NCBI GenBank assembly: GCA_964434535.1
Contig: CAYSWA010000022.1
Location: forward strand, 1 to 36,969
Reading direction: 5' to 3'
DNA from: SM23-32 sp964434535
Lineage (GTDB): Bacteria; Planctomycetota; Brocadiia; SM23-32
DNA: 36,969 nucleotides
Position numbers and translations under genes: made by a program. The notes under the pieces are model-generated. The model saw nothing but the letters and a program-made list of their open reading frames with translations. It was not told the DNA's origin and made no database searches. Shown in pieces: positions 1-9,105 of this stretch (the stretch's first letter is position 1; each line of letters opens with the position of its first letter).

Positions 1-1717
<1,717 letters not shown>

Positions 1718-1765
1718 AGGCAACCGTCCGCTCGGAGGAATGCGGGCACGGCCCGCCGCGCGCCG

Positions 1766-1794
1766 AGTGTAGCATCACGCACCGCCCGGTGCCA
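1766..1794 (-). promoter_or_regulatory. Possible recQ promoter
   Basis: Read on the minus strand there is TGGCAC, a 17-bp spacer, then TACACT, about 50 bp upstream of the recQ start. The -10 is good and the -35 is weak. Confidence 0.4.
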
Positions 1795-1809
1795 GCGGGC
1801 GCTCCGCGC

Positions 1810-1912
1810 TCACGGCTGCGGGCTCTCGGCGGGCTCGTAGTCGAACCAGTCGAAGCGGGCGGGCGCCTCGCCGGCCGGGTCGTCGGCGTGGACGAAGAAG
1901 TGGCCGCCGCCG
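1810..1912 (-). pseudogene. 3' tail of a lectin/glycoside-hydrolase-like gene (remnant)
   Basis: A minus-strand frame reads HFFVHADDPAGEAPARF followed by DWFDYEPAESPQP and a stop. The FDWFDYEP ending resembles the last strand of concanavalin A-like beta-sandwich domains at the C-terminus of GH43-type and related glycosidases. Upstream of about 1912 the frame turns into Arg/Gly-rich non-protein-like sequence, and an MsrA tail begins on the opposite strand. This appears to be only the C-terminal stub of a lost gene. The family call is tentative. Confidence 0.35.
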
Positions 1913-1922
1913 GCGACGCCCC

Positions 1923-2003
1923 GGCGACGGCCCGTTCTACCGCGCCGAGGAGTACCACCAGCAGTATCACGAGAAGACCGGCCGGAGGGTCTGCCCGATC
2001 TGA
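1923..2003 (+). pseudogene. C-terminal remnant of peptide-methionine sulfoxide reductase MsrA
   Basis: On the plus strand the frame reads GDGPFYRAEEYHQQYHEKTG, then RRVCPI and a stop. GPFYxAExYHQQYxEK is the well-conserved C-terminal block of MsrA. The catalytic GCFWG end and everything else upstream is absent: sequence before 1923 is not MsrA-like and already belongs to the opposite-strand remnant. No start or ribosome site serves it. It is a non-functional 3' stub left by a deletion or rearrangement. Confidence 0.6.
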
Positions 2004-2010
2004 CGGCAGT

Positions 2011-2073
2011 CTTCACCGCAGAGCGCGCGGAGAACGGCGAGGAACCGCAGATGGACGCGGATGAGCGCGGATA
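2011..2073. repeat. Intergenic repeat-like motif (accgcagag...cgcagatggacgcggatgagcgcgg)
   Basis: The stretch consists of short related words: ACCGCAGAG, GGAGAACGGCGAGG, then ACCGCAGATGGACGCGG and ATGAGCGCGGAT, with a near-tandem decamer ATGGACGCGG/ATGAGCGCGG. It resembles dispersed intergenic repeats of the accgcagatg-gacgcggatg type that I recall from many environmental bacterial genomes. Only one copy lies in this window, so the repeat status is recalled and not shown here. Confidence 0.35.
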
Positions 2074-2142
2074 CTACCGCATGGCCTGGCCCGCCGCGTC
2101 CCCTGCAACCGACAACCGGCAACTGATAACCGACGCGCCAGC

Positions 2143-2171
2143 TTGACAGGTCCGGCGGGCGGCTTGATAAT
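2143..2171 (+). promoter_or_regulatory. Promoter of tRNA-Leu
   Basis: TTGACA at 2143-2148, a 17-bp spacer, and GATAAT at 2166-2171. This is a near-consensus housekeeping sigma promoter and places the transcript start about 10 bp before the tRNA. Confidence 0.85.
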
Positions 2172-2187
2172 GGCGTGTCGCGACGGT

Positions 2188-2277
2188 GCGGATGTGGCGG
2201 AATCGGCAGACGCGCCAGGTTGAGGGCCTGGTGGACCTCACACGTCCATGGGGGTTCGAATCCCCCCATCCGCACCA
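2188..2277 (+). tRNA. tRNA-Leu (anticodon GAG)
   Basis: The acceptor stem GCGGATG pairs with CATCCGC and is followed by an encoded ACCA. The anticodon arm is CCAGG-TTGAGGG-CCTGG, with GAG at positions 34-36, so it reads leucine CUC/CUU codons. A long variable arm (TGGACCTC...GTCCA) marks a class II tRNA, and the T arm GGGGGTTCGAATCCCCC is canonical. CCA is genome-encoded at 2275-2277. Confidence 0.97.
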
Positions 2278-2286
2278 CCTTCCACC

Positions 2287-2412
2287 CTACCGTCCCACGG
2301 CCGTGGTCACGCTGCGCGGGGGCAGCAGGACCACCCCATCCGCCGGCGCCTCCCGCCCGCCGGGGCCGGCCAGGCCGCGGCCGTCAACCAGCGGAACATC
2401 CCGATCCCGCTC
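2287..2412 (-). pseudogene. Possible C-terminal remnant of a secreted hydrolase
   Basis: Between the tRNA and the glycosyltransferase a minus-strand frame ends in DGVVLLPPRSVTTAVGR and a stop. LPPRSVTT resembles the closing strand of C-terminal beta domains in glycoside hydrolases. Upstream the frame becomes charged and low-complexity, with no start or ribosome site. The rest of 2278-2505 shows nothing recognisable. The call rests on about 15 residues only. Confidence 0.2.
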
Positions 2413-2505
2413 TTCGTCCTCACCCTCGGCGCTCCTTCCCGGCAGTGTTCTGTCCGCTCGCCCCGCCTCTATCAGCCGCCGGACACGGCAACGGAGCGCG
2501 CCCGG

Positions 2506-3519
2506 TCAACGCCACCTGCGAAGCTGCGCCTCGATCGCCTCGTGGACGCGCGCCACGCCGATGCGCTCCATGCAGCGCGTGTCCGTGCGGGCCTGCTCCA
2601 GCGGCATCTCGCGGACGGCGATGGCCCGCCCGCCCATGCCGAACGGACCGGTGCGGCCCTCGTCCGTCGGCCCGAAGAGGGCTACCATCGGCGTGTCCAC
2701 AACGGTGCCAAGGTGCATCACCCCCGAGTCGCTGCAAAGAAGCACGGAAGCGAGGCGAAGCAGTTGGACCGCCTCCCGAATGGAGGTCTTCCCCACCAGG
2801 TCGACGACCTCGACCCCCGCCGGCAGGGACGGGAGCACGTTGCGCTGCACCCAGCGTCGCTCCGCCCGGGCGCCCACCAGCGCGACGGCAAGTTGGGGCC
2901 GTCTCTGGTGCAGCCGGGCCAGCAAGGGGCCGTACTTGCTGGCGGGCCATATCTTCTCTGGTTCGCCGGCCGCCGTGCCCTTGCGCACGATGCGATTGCA
3001 GCCCGGATGCACGACCAGGAGCGACGCCTCCGCCGCGACCCCCAGGGCGCGCAGCCTCTCCCGAGCCGCCCGGTCCGGCGCAATCTCCAACTGCGGTCCC
3101 GGCACGGGCACCTTGCCCAGACCCAGCCCCCGCATGACGGCCTCGGCGTTCCGCACGGCGTGGTGGGCCGCACTGTCCGGATCGACGCTGACGCTGCCTT
3201 CGAACTCCCCGATCTTGCGGCGGAAACGGGTGAGCTTCCCGAACAGGAAGGCACGGTCGTACTGCCCCGCCCGGACCTCCCGTCGAAGGCGCCGCAGCCG
3301 CGGCAAGTCCCATATGCCGCCCTTGAGTCGCAGCGGCCTCACCTCGTCCACAAGCCCGGTGAGTTCGATCGTCTCACTCGCGTAGGACGTGGTGACGAAG
3401 GTCAGACGCATCGCGGGCGCATGGCGGCGAATCAGCTTGAGCGCGGGAATGGCCATGACCACGTCGCCGATGCGCGGCGCGCCCCAGACCAACGCCTTCT
3501 GCCTGCCGCTTTCACTCAT
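2506..3519 (-). CDS. Glycosyltransferase family 9 (heptosyltransferase-like)
   Basis: 337 residues, the usual length for GT9 enzymes, which transfer ADP-heptose or related sugars to lipopolysaccharide cores or other cell-surface glycans. The N-terminal signature KALVWGAPRIGDVVMAIPALK is the acceptor-domain Rossmann start. The C-terminal donor-binding motif CSDSGVMHLGTVVDTPMVALFGPT is clear. The ATG at 3519 was chosen because it places this signature at residue 8, as in the family, and clears the divergent promoter region. A longer in-frame extension exists but is not protein-like. The gene stands alone, transcribed away from the DUF445 gene. Acceptor and donor sugar cannot be told from sequence. 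Confidence 0.88.
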   Translation of the reverse strand: MSESGRQKALVWGAPRIGDVVMAIPALKLIRRHAPAMRLTFVTTSYASETIELTGLVDEVRPLRLKGGIWDLPRLRRLRREVRAGQYDRAFLFGKLTRFRRKIGEFEGSVSVDPDSAAHHAVRNAEAVMRGLGLGKVPVPGPQLEIAPDRAARERLRALGVAAEASLLVVHPGCNRIVRKGTAAGEPEKIWPASKYGPLLARLHQRRPQLAVALVGARAERRWVQRNVLPSLPAGVEVVDLVGKTSIREAVQLLRLASVLLCSDSGVMHLGTVVDTPMVALFGPTDEGRTGPFGMGGRAIAVREMPLEQARTDTRCMERIGVARVHEAIEAQLRRWR

Positions 3520-3600
3520 CTCCAGTGGCCCTCGTTGGCGCTTGCAGCCATGCACCACCTCCCCTGCCTGCGCTCGTGCCGAAAGCAACTCCCGCCGGCG

Positions 3601-3629
3601 ACTATACCAGATGTCGGCTCGGGCCGGAA
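3601..3629 (-). promoter_or_regulatory. Promoter of the GT9 gene
   Basis: Minus strand: TTCCGG, 17-bp spacer, TATAGT. It lies about 80 bp upstream of the GT9 start and is back to back with the divergent DUF445 promoter. Confidence 0.55.
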
Positions 3630-3655
3630 CCTCACGCGGCTCGGCGCGCCACGGC

Positions 3656-3685
3656 TTGACAGGCCCGGCCGCCCCGCCATAGCCT
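3656..3685 (+). promoter_or_regulatory. Promoter of the DUF445 gene
   Basis: TTGACA at 3656-3661 and TAGCCT at 3680-3685 with an 18-bp spacer. Transcription would start near 3692, which argues for the downstream ATG at 3716. The same TAGCCT -10 appears in front of rarA. Confidence 0.65.
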
Positions 3686-3715
3686 GCTGGAATGCGCACG
3701 AGAGGACGTGATCGC

Positions 3716-4792
3716 ATGGACGAGACGACAGGCCGCCGCCTGACCAGGGGGGATTGGACGGCGCTCCTATCGCTCGCCGTCGTGGCGGGCGCCGCGGCGC
3801 TCCACCGCTACGGCGACCCGGCGCTCGGGCGGGGCCTGCTCTACGCGGGGGCGGGCGCCCTGATCGGCTGCGTGACGAATCGCATCGCGATCCGGGCGCT
3901 GTTCGACCCCTGGCCCTGGCGAGGGCTGCACCTGCCCTACACCGGCGTGATCGAAAACGAGCGCAGCCGCATCGAGGAGGCGATCGCCGAGGCGGTCGGC
4001 GGCCGGCTCGTCACGCCCGAGGTGCTCGCCGAGGAGCTGCGCGCTTCCGACCTGCCCGAGCAGATCCGGGCCGAGGCGGCCGCGTTCGTGCGCGGGCTCG
4101 CCGCCCCCGTGGGCGAGCAGGGCAGCGCGCCGAGCGACGAGCTGGTGGACCTGCTGGTCGAACACTCCGAGGCGGCCGTGCGCCAATCGCTCGAAGACGA
4201 CGAGGTCGTCCGCTCGCTTGCCCAGGAGCTGCGCCGCACGGCCGACCGCACGCTCCGCAGCCCGGCCTGCTACCGCATGGTGCGGGGCCACGTGCAGCGG
4301 CTCGGCGGGCCGCTCGGCCAGCTCGGGCACGTGAGCGGCTTCGCCGACTATGACGAGGTCACCTACAAGGTGCTCGACGCGGTGCGCAGCGCGCTGGACG
4401 ACGTGCTCGGCGATCCCGCGCAGGTAAGGTCGTTCATGCACGACTGGCTGGAGGCCGGCCAGGCGGCGCTGAGGCGGGACCCCCGGCTGGCCGCCGCGGT
4501 GCGCCGGGCCGCCGCCGAGCAGCTCCGGGCGGGCCTCGGCCGCGCGGGCGACGAGCTGGAGCGCTGGCACCTGACCGAAGGCCCGTGGCTGGAGCGGCTC
4601 GTCGACGTGGTGAGCGGCTCGCTCGACGTGCGGCAGGTCGTGAGCCGGGCCCTCGCCCGCCTGAGCACCGAGGAGGTCAAGGCGCTGGTGCTGCGCCACA
4701 GCCGCGAGCACCTGGCCTGGCTCGAGGTCTGGGGCGGCCTGCTCGGCGGGCTCGGCGGCGGCCTGCTGTACGCTCTCTCGAGGTGGCTCTGA
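3716..4792 (+). CDS. DUF445 family membrane protein
   Basis: 358 residues. Two hydrophobic N-terminal segments contain the family signature GALIGCVTNRIAIRALFDPW followed by PYTGVIENERSRIEEAIAEAV, as in DUF445/YheB-type proteins. A long, charged, helical middle region follows, and a final glycine-rich transmembrane segment (GGLLGGLGGGLLYALSRWL). The function of the family is not established. The ATG at 3716 has an AGAGGA ribosome site about 9 bp upstream and lies after the predicted transcript start; an ATG at 3692 is the alternative. The downstream small gene begins 11 bp after the stop, so they are probably co-transcribed. Confidence 0.88.
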   Translation: MDETTGRRLTRGDWTALLSLAVVAGAAALHRYGDPALGRGLLYAGAGALIGCVTNRIAIRALFDPWPWRGLHLPYTGVIENERSRIEEAIAEAVGGRLVTPEVLAEELRASDLPEQIRAEAAAFVRGLAAPVGEQGSAPSDELVDLLVEHSEAAVRQSLEDDEVVRSLAQELRRTADRTLRSPACYRMVRGHVQRLGGPLGQLGHVSGFADYDEVTYKVLDAVRSALDDVLGDPAQVRSFMHDWLEAGQAALRRDPRLAAAVRRAAAEQLRAGLGRAGDELERWHLTEGPWLERLVDVVSGSLDVRQVVSRALARLSTEEVKALVLRHSREHLAWLEVWGGLLGGLGGGLLYALSRWL

Positions 4793-4803
4793 AGGATCGT
4801 CCC

Positions 4804-4962
4804 ATGGACGAGAAACGGAATGAGAAGATGCCGAGCCGCAGGGAGGCCCGTCGGCGCGGGCGCCGCAAGCGCCTGGCTACGATCGGCGCGGCGGCCGGCG
4901 CGCTGCTCGTGGCAGCGGCGGGCCTGTTGGCGCGGGCGCTGGGCCGCCGCCGCCGCCGCTGA
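4804..4962 (+). CDS. Small basic single-pass membrane protein, hypothetical
   Basis: 52 residues. The N-terminal 24 residues are very basic (EARRRGRRKRL), followed by one hydrophobic helix (about 25-46) and a C-terminal run of five arginines. AAGGA lies about 8 bp before the ATG, and the gene is 11 bp downstream of the DUF445 gene, so it may be its partner or a translationally coupled add-on. Its last 15 codons and stop lie in the 78-bp direct repeat that is copied again at 7682, so the insertion next door left its C-terminus intact. No family recognised. Confidence 0.55.
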   Translation: MDEKRNEKMPSRREARRRGRRKRLATIGAAAGALLVAAAGLLARALGRRRRR

Positions 4963-4992
4963 GCGCGTCTACCGGCGGGCGTAGTCGGCGGC
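4915..4992. repeat. 78-bp direct repeat, left copy
   Basis: Identical base for base to 7682-7759. This copy contains the end of the small basic protein gene (stop at 4960-4962) and, antisense, a stranded copy of the last codons of the aminotransferase (AADYARR and stop) found intact at the right copy. Sequence diverges immediately outside both ends of the match. Confidence 0.95.
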
Positions 4993-5067
4993 AGTTCCTA
5001 TCCCAGAGGCCCCGGAAGAACAACGGACGCTGGAAAGCTACGGCCAGGTCGACCCATGCACCTGTCC

Positions 5068-7338
5068 TCATTCTCCCTCAACCTGGTGAGTAGAGCTTTC
5101 CACGGCCAGCTTCGATAGTTCGGGTTGGCGATATGCGAGCACGATCAGTCCGTCATCCGCGCAAAGCGTCAACTCCTGGGCGCGGCCAGACGCGCCCACC
5201 TGGGGTCGCGGATTCAGCATAACGTCTGAGTCTCGCTGCAACCCGATCAAGATGCTGGGGTTCGACGGGTCTCTCTTGCTGCTGAAGATCGCCGCCAGTT
5301 CCTGGAACGGTTTGCCGACGAAGCCCTCTGGATAGTCGCCGGACGGAACGACGTATATCTCGTTCGTCTCGGCGCTGTAAGTGAGAAGCCCATCGTAGAC
5401 CTCCGATAGCTTCGCGTATAGGGCGCACTGGGCTAACAGGCCGATACCGAAGCTAGCCGCGCATATGACCTCATCCGCTCCGGCATCGCGAAGGTGTGGA
5501 GTTCTGCGGTGATCGAGCGCCTCGACCACCAAGTGCGGCTTACGGGAGCCCCCACATATCTTGGACAAGGCCAATGCTACCATGACCGAGTTGCCATCGG
5601 GATCGCTGCAATCCTCATCTGCAAGGATGATGATGCTTCGCGATAGATGGGCGCGCGCGGCTCGTAGCACCGCGTGCATGGTGGGGTCGCCGCGCACGAA
5701 GTAGACCCTCTCGTACTCCGGATGCTCCCGGAGCGGCGATTCGTCCACCTGCCGAGTCGAAAGCACCACGATCTCGGCGTCGGCAGCGGCTTCAGGGTGG
5801 TGGAGTTCTCTCACCACAGCGTCTCCCCTACTGTTCCAGTTGCAGATCACGATGTGTTTGGCCACGTCATTTGGCATTGCCTTCTTCTCCCTCAGAATGA
5901 ACAAGGACGCCACCTTGCCAACCAGGCCCCCAAACAGGCACAGGGCAAAGACGAACACCATCAGTGATAGAACCCGTCCAGCCGTCGTCACGGGGGCCCT
6001 ACCCTCGAACCCGCTGATGATGTAGACCAGGACCGACCATAGGGATTCGCGCAAGCTCGAGAAATGGTCATTCACGCGTTTCTCGACTGCGTATAGCCCC
6101 AATGCCATCAGAAACCCGTACAGGCCGACGACCACGGTCAGCTTAGCGAGTAAGCTCCGACGCCACAGACGCAGAATGGACGCCCGGCGTTTTGCGGCAA
6201 CGATGGCCACGATCCCTGCCGCGACAACGAACAACGTCCGCAGGGCGAAGGCTACTGAGACAAGTTGGGCGCCTTGGTGCTCTTCATAATACGAAAGCGC
6301 GCCACTGTGCAAGGGCACGCTCATGCCACGTTTCGCTGAGGCAACACTGATCCCCGATGCGACCGGATGAGCGTCTACGAGGATGTCAAGGTTATTGAAG
6401 AGAGCAGACGTGATGCGGCGCACGTGGAGCGCATCACAGTCAGCCCTGGCAACAAGCAGAGCTTTCACGCCTACCGTGCTAATGTCGCGCATCTGCCCAG
6501 GGTACGATAAAGCAGGAATACTCGTGTACACGAAATAGGGATAGGCGTCGTGGAGGCGATCGAAGTAGCCCGGCCCCAGCGAGAGAAGGCGGACGGATTC
6601 GCCGAGCTGGGCGACACTTTCAGCCGGTATGCCCGCAGTCACGAAGGCGGCGTCCACCCGGCCCCGCTTCATCTGCCCTCGGGCCTCATCGAAACCGAAT
6701 GGCACTTCATCGATGCGGTCGAGTCCAAGCCCGGCAACGCGGAGGATGGCGGCGGCATTGAAGCGGCTGCCGCTGCCAATCGGGCCGACTGCCACGGTCC
6801 TGCCAGCCAAGTCTTCCAGCGCAGACACCGGAAGATCGCGTCGCGTGACAAGATGCACGGCCTCCGTGTAAAGAGACATGACCCCGCGTACCTCGTCACA
6901 GGGGAAGGCGAACATCCGCCGTCCCTCATGGAGGCAATAGGCGACGTCGTTCTGCATCAGGGCCAATTGCGCCTCGCCGGAAGAGATGAGGCCGGCGTTC
7001 GCGATGGATCCATGCGTTGGGATTACGTCGATACTTACGCCTGTTACTTCGGATTCGATGACGTCAGCGATGGCGTTCCCCAGGGGATAGTACACTCCGC
7101 CTTCTTCGCCGGTTGCCAAGGTCAGCTGGGCCTCAGCTGAGACGGGTTGCGTGCCCAACAGCAGAATGGCAAGGATGACTGGCAGCAGACGACGTGCCGG
7201 ATGGGTGGACCGTGCACGGGGGGGCGCAGAACGCGCAGCCGTCATCGACATCGCCGTCAAACGCAACGCGCCTGGCAATGTCTTGGGGGAACTACCAGTA
7301 CTTCGCCAATGCGATACCATTTCCCAATGCTCGTACAT
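5068..7338 (-). CDS. TAXI-type binding domain fused to an ion-channel pore and RCK/TrkA-N domain
   Basis: 756 residues from this start; ATGs at 7251 and 7245 would give a tidier signal peptide. Hydrophobic signal 51-68 (ending PVSA). A TAXI/NMT1-like periplasmic binding domain spans 71-345 (LTLATGEEGGVYYPLGNAIA; GPIGSGSRFNA). Transmembrane segments lie at about 366-382 and 398-418. A pore helix and loop at 430-450 (ESLWSVLVYIISGFEGRAPV) precede an inner helix at 455-482 whose TTAGRVLSLM matches voltage-gated-type K+ channels, but the TVGYGD filter is replaced by ISGFEG. A cytoplasmic RCK/TrkA-N-like region follows from 495 (HIVICNWNSRGDAVVREL), with a second lobe to the end. I infer a ligand-gated ion channel whose sensor is a TRAP-type binding protein. 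No TRAP membrane subunits are nearby. Confidence 0.8.
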   Translation of the reverse strand: MYEHWEMVSHWRSTGSSPKTLPGALRLTAMSMTAARSAPPRARSTHPARRLLPVILAILLLGTQPVSAEAQLTLATGEEGGVYYPLGNAIADVIESEVTGVSIDVIPTHGSIANAGLISSGEAQLALMQNDVAYCLHEGRRMFAFPCDEVRGVMSLYTEAVHLVTRRDLPVSALEDLAGRTVAVGPIGSGSRFNAAAILRVAGLGLDRIDEVPFGFDEARGQMKRGRVDAAFVTAGIPAESVAQLGESVRLLSLGPGYFDRLHDAYPYFVYTSIPALSYPGQMRDISTVGVKALLVARADCDALHVRRITSALFNNLDILVDAHPVASGISVASAKRGMSVPLHSGALSYYEEHQGAQLVSVAFALRTLFVVAAGIVAIVAAKRRASILRLWRRSLLAKLTVVVGLYGFLMALGLYAVEKRVNDHFSSLRESLWSVLVYIISGFEGRAPVTTAGRVLSLMVFVFALCLFGGLVGKVASLFILREKKAMPNDVAKHIVICNWNSRGDAVVRELHHPEAAADAEIVVLSTRQVDESPLREHPEYERVYFVRGDPTMHAVLRAARAHLSRSIIILADEDCSDPDGNSVMVALALSKICGGSRKPHLVVEALDHRRTPHLRDAGADEVICAASFGIGLLAQCALYAKLSEVYDGLLTYSAETNEIYVVPSGDYPEGFVGKPFQELAAIFSSKRDPSNPSILIGLQRDSDVMLNPRPQVGASGRAQELTLCADDGLIVLAYRQPELSKLAVESSTHQVEGE

Positions 7339-7480
7339 ATCCCCACCGAGCCACTGGTCGTCTACTCCAGCAGACGGCTCGAAAGCCTCATGTCGACCCG
7401 GCGGAGCAAGCTCGTGGCCTCAAGCGCCCCGGGCGCTGCCAGTGCGTGACCCATATGCAGAGAACAGACCGGAAAGACAA

Positions 7481-7509
7481 ATGTTACAAGCAACGGTGTT
7501 GTTTGTCAA
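7481..7509 (-). promoter_or_regulatory. Promoter of the TAXI-channel gene
   Basis: Minus strand: TTGACA, 17-bp spacer, TAACAT. It lies inside the inserted segment and leaves a leader of about 140 nt, so the insert carries its own expression signal. The rest of 7339-7681 shows no gene I can support. Confidence 0.8.
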
Positions 7510-7681
7510 CACCTGAGCTCTCTATTGTGAGCCTCCCCACTATGTCGGAGCGCTCGGGCGAGCGTTGCCACGCCCAGTTGGGCGATCACGCCCGACTCAC
7601 CCGCGCATGGACGCCAACGGTGCCGGGGTCTGCATGTCTGTGTGCAGCCACACAAACTGCTGGCTTGACCCGTGGAAGGCC

Positions 7682-7759
7682 GCGGCGGGCCTGTTGGCGC
7701 GGGCGCTGGGCCGCCGCCGCCGCCGCTGAGCGCGTCTACCGGCGGGCGTAGTCGGCGGC
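7682..7759. repeat. 78-bp direct repeat, right copy
   Basis: Perfect copy of 4915-4992. It contains the true last codons of the aminotransferase (AADYARR and stop at 7736-7738, minus strand) and a stranded copy of the small basic protein's last codons (GLLARALGRRRRR and stop). Confidence 0.95.
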
Positions 7760-9061
7760 GCGGGCCATCTGCTCGAGCGCCTCGCGGATGCGGGGCAGCT
7801 CCTCGTAGCCGTAGGAGAGCCTGAGCTGACGCCGCCCCACCTCGACCATCTCGCCCTCGGGATGCACGCAGTGCTCGCCCGGGATGTAGATGACGCGCGG
7901 GCGGCGGGCGCCGGGCGGGCCGTCCACCCCATCGTCGCCGGTCGTGCGCGACAGGTAGCGGAAGAAACGCGAGTCCTCGGTCGTCTCGACGCCGTCGAGC
8001 GTCAGGTAGTAGTAGAATCCGGCCTGCCCGCCGCGACAGTCGGTCACCAACTCGCCGAGCAGCTCGTCGATCCACTCCCGCACCTGCGCGGCTTTGCGGC
8101 GATAGCCGGCTCGGACCCGCTGGAGCTGGTCGCGGGCGTGGTGGTCGAGCAGGTAGGCGGCGACCTCCTGAGCGATGAGCGGAGCGCTGAACCCGGCGTC
8201 GCTCGTGCGCTGGACCATGGCCCGCAGGAACGGCCCGTCGCGCCCGATCATGTAGCCGATGCGCAGCGCCGGCGCGAGCACCTTCGAGAGCGTGCCTACC
8301 TCGTAGACCAGCCCTTCTTCGTCCCGGGTCAGCGCCGAGATCAGCGGCGCCACGGACGGGTCGTGCACCAGGTCCTCGTAGGCCCTGTCCAGCAGGAGCG
8401 GCACCCGCCGGCCCAGCTCCCGGCTGAGGTCGGTCGCGATCCGCACCAGCTCCAGCCGGCGCTCGTTGTCCAGTATCGTGCTGGTGGGATTGCTGACGGT
8501 GACGACGTAGAGGAACCGGATGCGCTCGCGGCCCGGGCCGAGCCGCTCCAGCGCCTCGCGCAGCCGATCGGTGCGGATGCCGTCGCGATCCTCGGGCACG
8601 GCAAGGACGCGGAAGCCCCGCCTCTCCAGGTAGTTGCAGTAGATGTAGTACATGGGGTCGGCGGTGACGGCGATGCCGCGCTCGATCAGTTGGGCGGCGC
8701 CTTCGAGCAGGCTGCTGGCGCCGTTGGGGCCGATGATGATGCTGTTCCGCGCCAGCGTCTCCTCGTCCAGCACGCCGGAGGAGACCAGGAAGCGCCGGAC
8801 GGCCTCGATCAGGTTCTGCGAGCCGGCAGGGCCGCCGTAGTTCAGCGCGTGGGCGTAGCGGCCGGGGTCGGTGAGGACGGCCGCGAGCGCCTCCTGGATG
8901 GCCTCGCCGGGGATGGTGCGCTCGTTGACGTAGCCGACCCCGAGGTTGATGTCGAGGCCCTCGCGGAAGTCGGCGGCGAAGGCGGCCATCATCCGGTTGA
9001 CCGGCGAGGGCGCCACCGACGCGCGCCCGTACTCGCAGAGGGGTATCTCGCCTGGCTGCAC
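7736..9061 (-). CDS. PLP-dependent class I/II aminotransferase
   Basis: 441 residues, fold type I. Visible landmarks: YGGPAGSQNLIEAVRRFL (about 75-92), GPNGASSLLE, the SNPTST turn with Asn191, Asp225 and Tyr228 in LLDRAYED, and the PLP lysine K260 in VGTLSKVLAPALRIGYMIG. C-terminal Arg in RQLRLSYGYEE would bind the substrate carboxylate. The closest recognisable group is the 2-aminoadipate/aromatic type (LysN/ARO8-like); the substrate is not determinable. The start is GTG at 9061 with GAGG 6 bp upstream. Its own promoter overlaps the end of the hydrogenase protease gene. Its last codons lie in the right copy of the 78-bp repeat. Confidence 0.9.
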   Translation of the reverse strand: MQPGEIPLCEYGRASVAPSPVNRMMAAFAADFREGLDINLGVGYVNERTIPGEAIQEALAAVLTDPGRYAHALNYGGPAGSQNLIEAVRRFLVSSGVLDEETLARNSIIIGPNGASSLLEGAAQLIERGIAVTADPMYYIYCNYLERRGFRVLAVPEDRDGIRTDRLREALERLGPGRERIRFLYVVTVSNPTSTILDNERRLELVRIATDLSRELGRRVPLLLDRAYEDLVHDPSVAPLISALTRDEEGLVYEVGTLSKVLAPALRIGYMIGRDGPFLRAMVQRTSDAGFSAPLIAQEVAAYLLDHHARDQLQRVRAGYRRKAAQVREWIDELLGELVTDCRGGQAGFYYYLTLDGVETTEDSRFFRYLSRTTGDDGVDGPPGARRPRVIYIPGEHCVHPEGEMVEVGRRQLRLSYGYEELPRIREALEQMARAADYARR

Positions 9062-9105
9062 GTGGCCCTCGGCTGCGGCGCTTGGGAGACCTGCGTCGAG
9101 GGATG

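Larger units (their letters stand above)
4993..7681. mobile_element. Inserted segment of 2.69 kb flanked by the 78-bp repeat
   Basis: The segment between the two repeat copies holds one gene with its own promoter and has visibly lower GC and different codon use from its neighbours. Removing it with one repeat copy restores a compact convergent junction between the small basic protein gene and the aminotransferase gene. No transposase, integrase or clear terminal inverted repeats are visible, so the mechanism is unknown. Two possibilities are cargo moved in trans, or capture by recombination with a long target duplication. Confidence 0.6.

Noticed and set aside
4993..7681. Classical IS element or integron cassette
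   Set aside because: No transposase or integrase gene, no clear inverted repeats and no attC-like structure; only the 78-bp direct repeat is solid.
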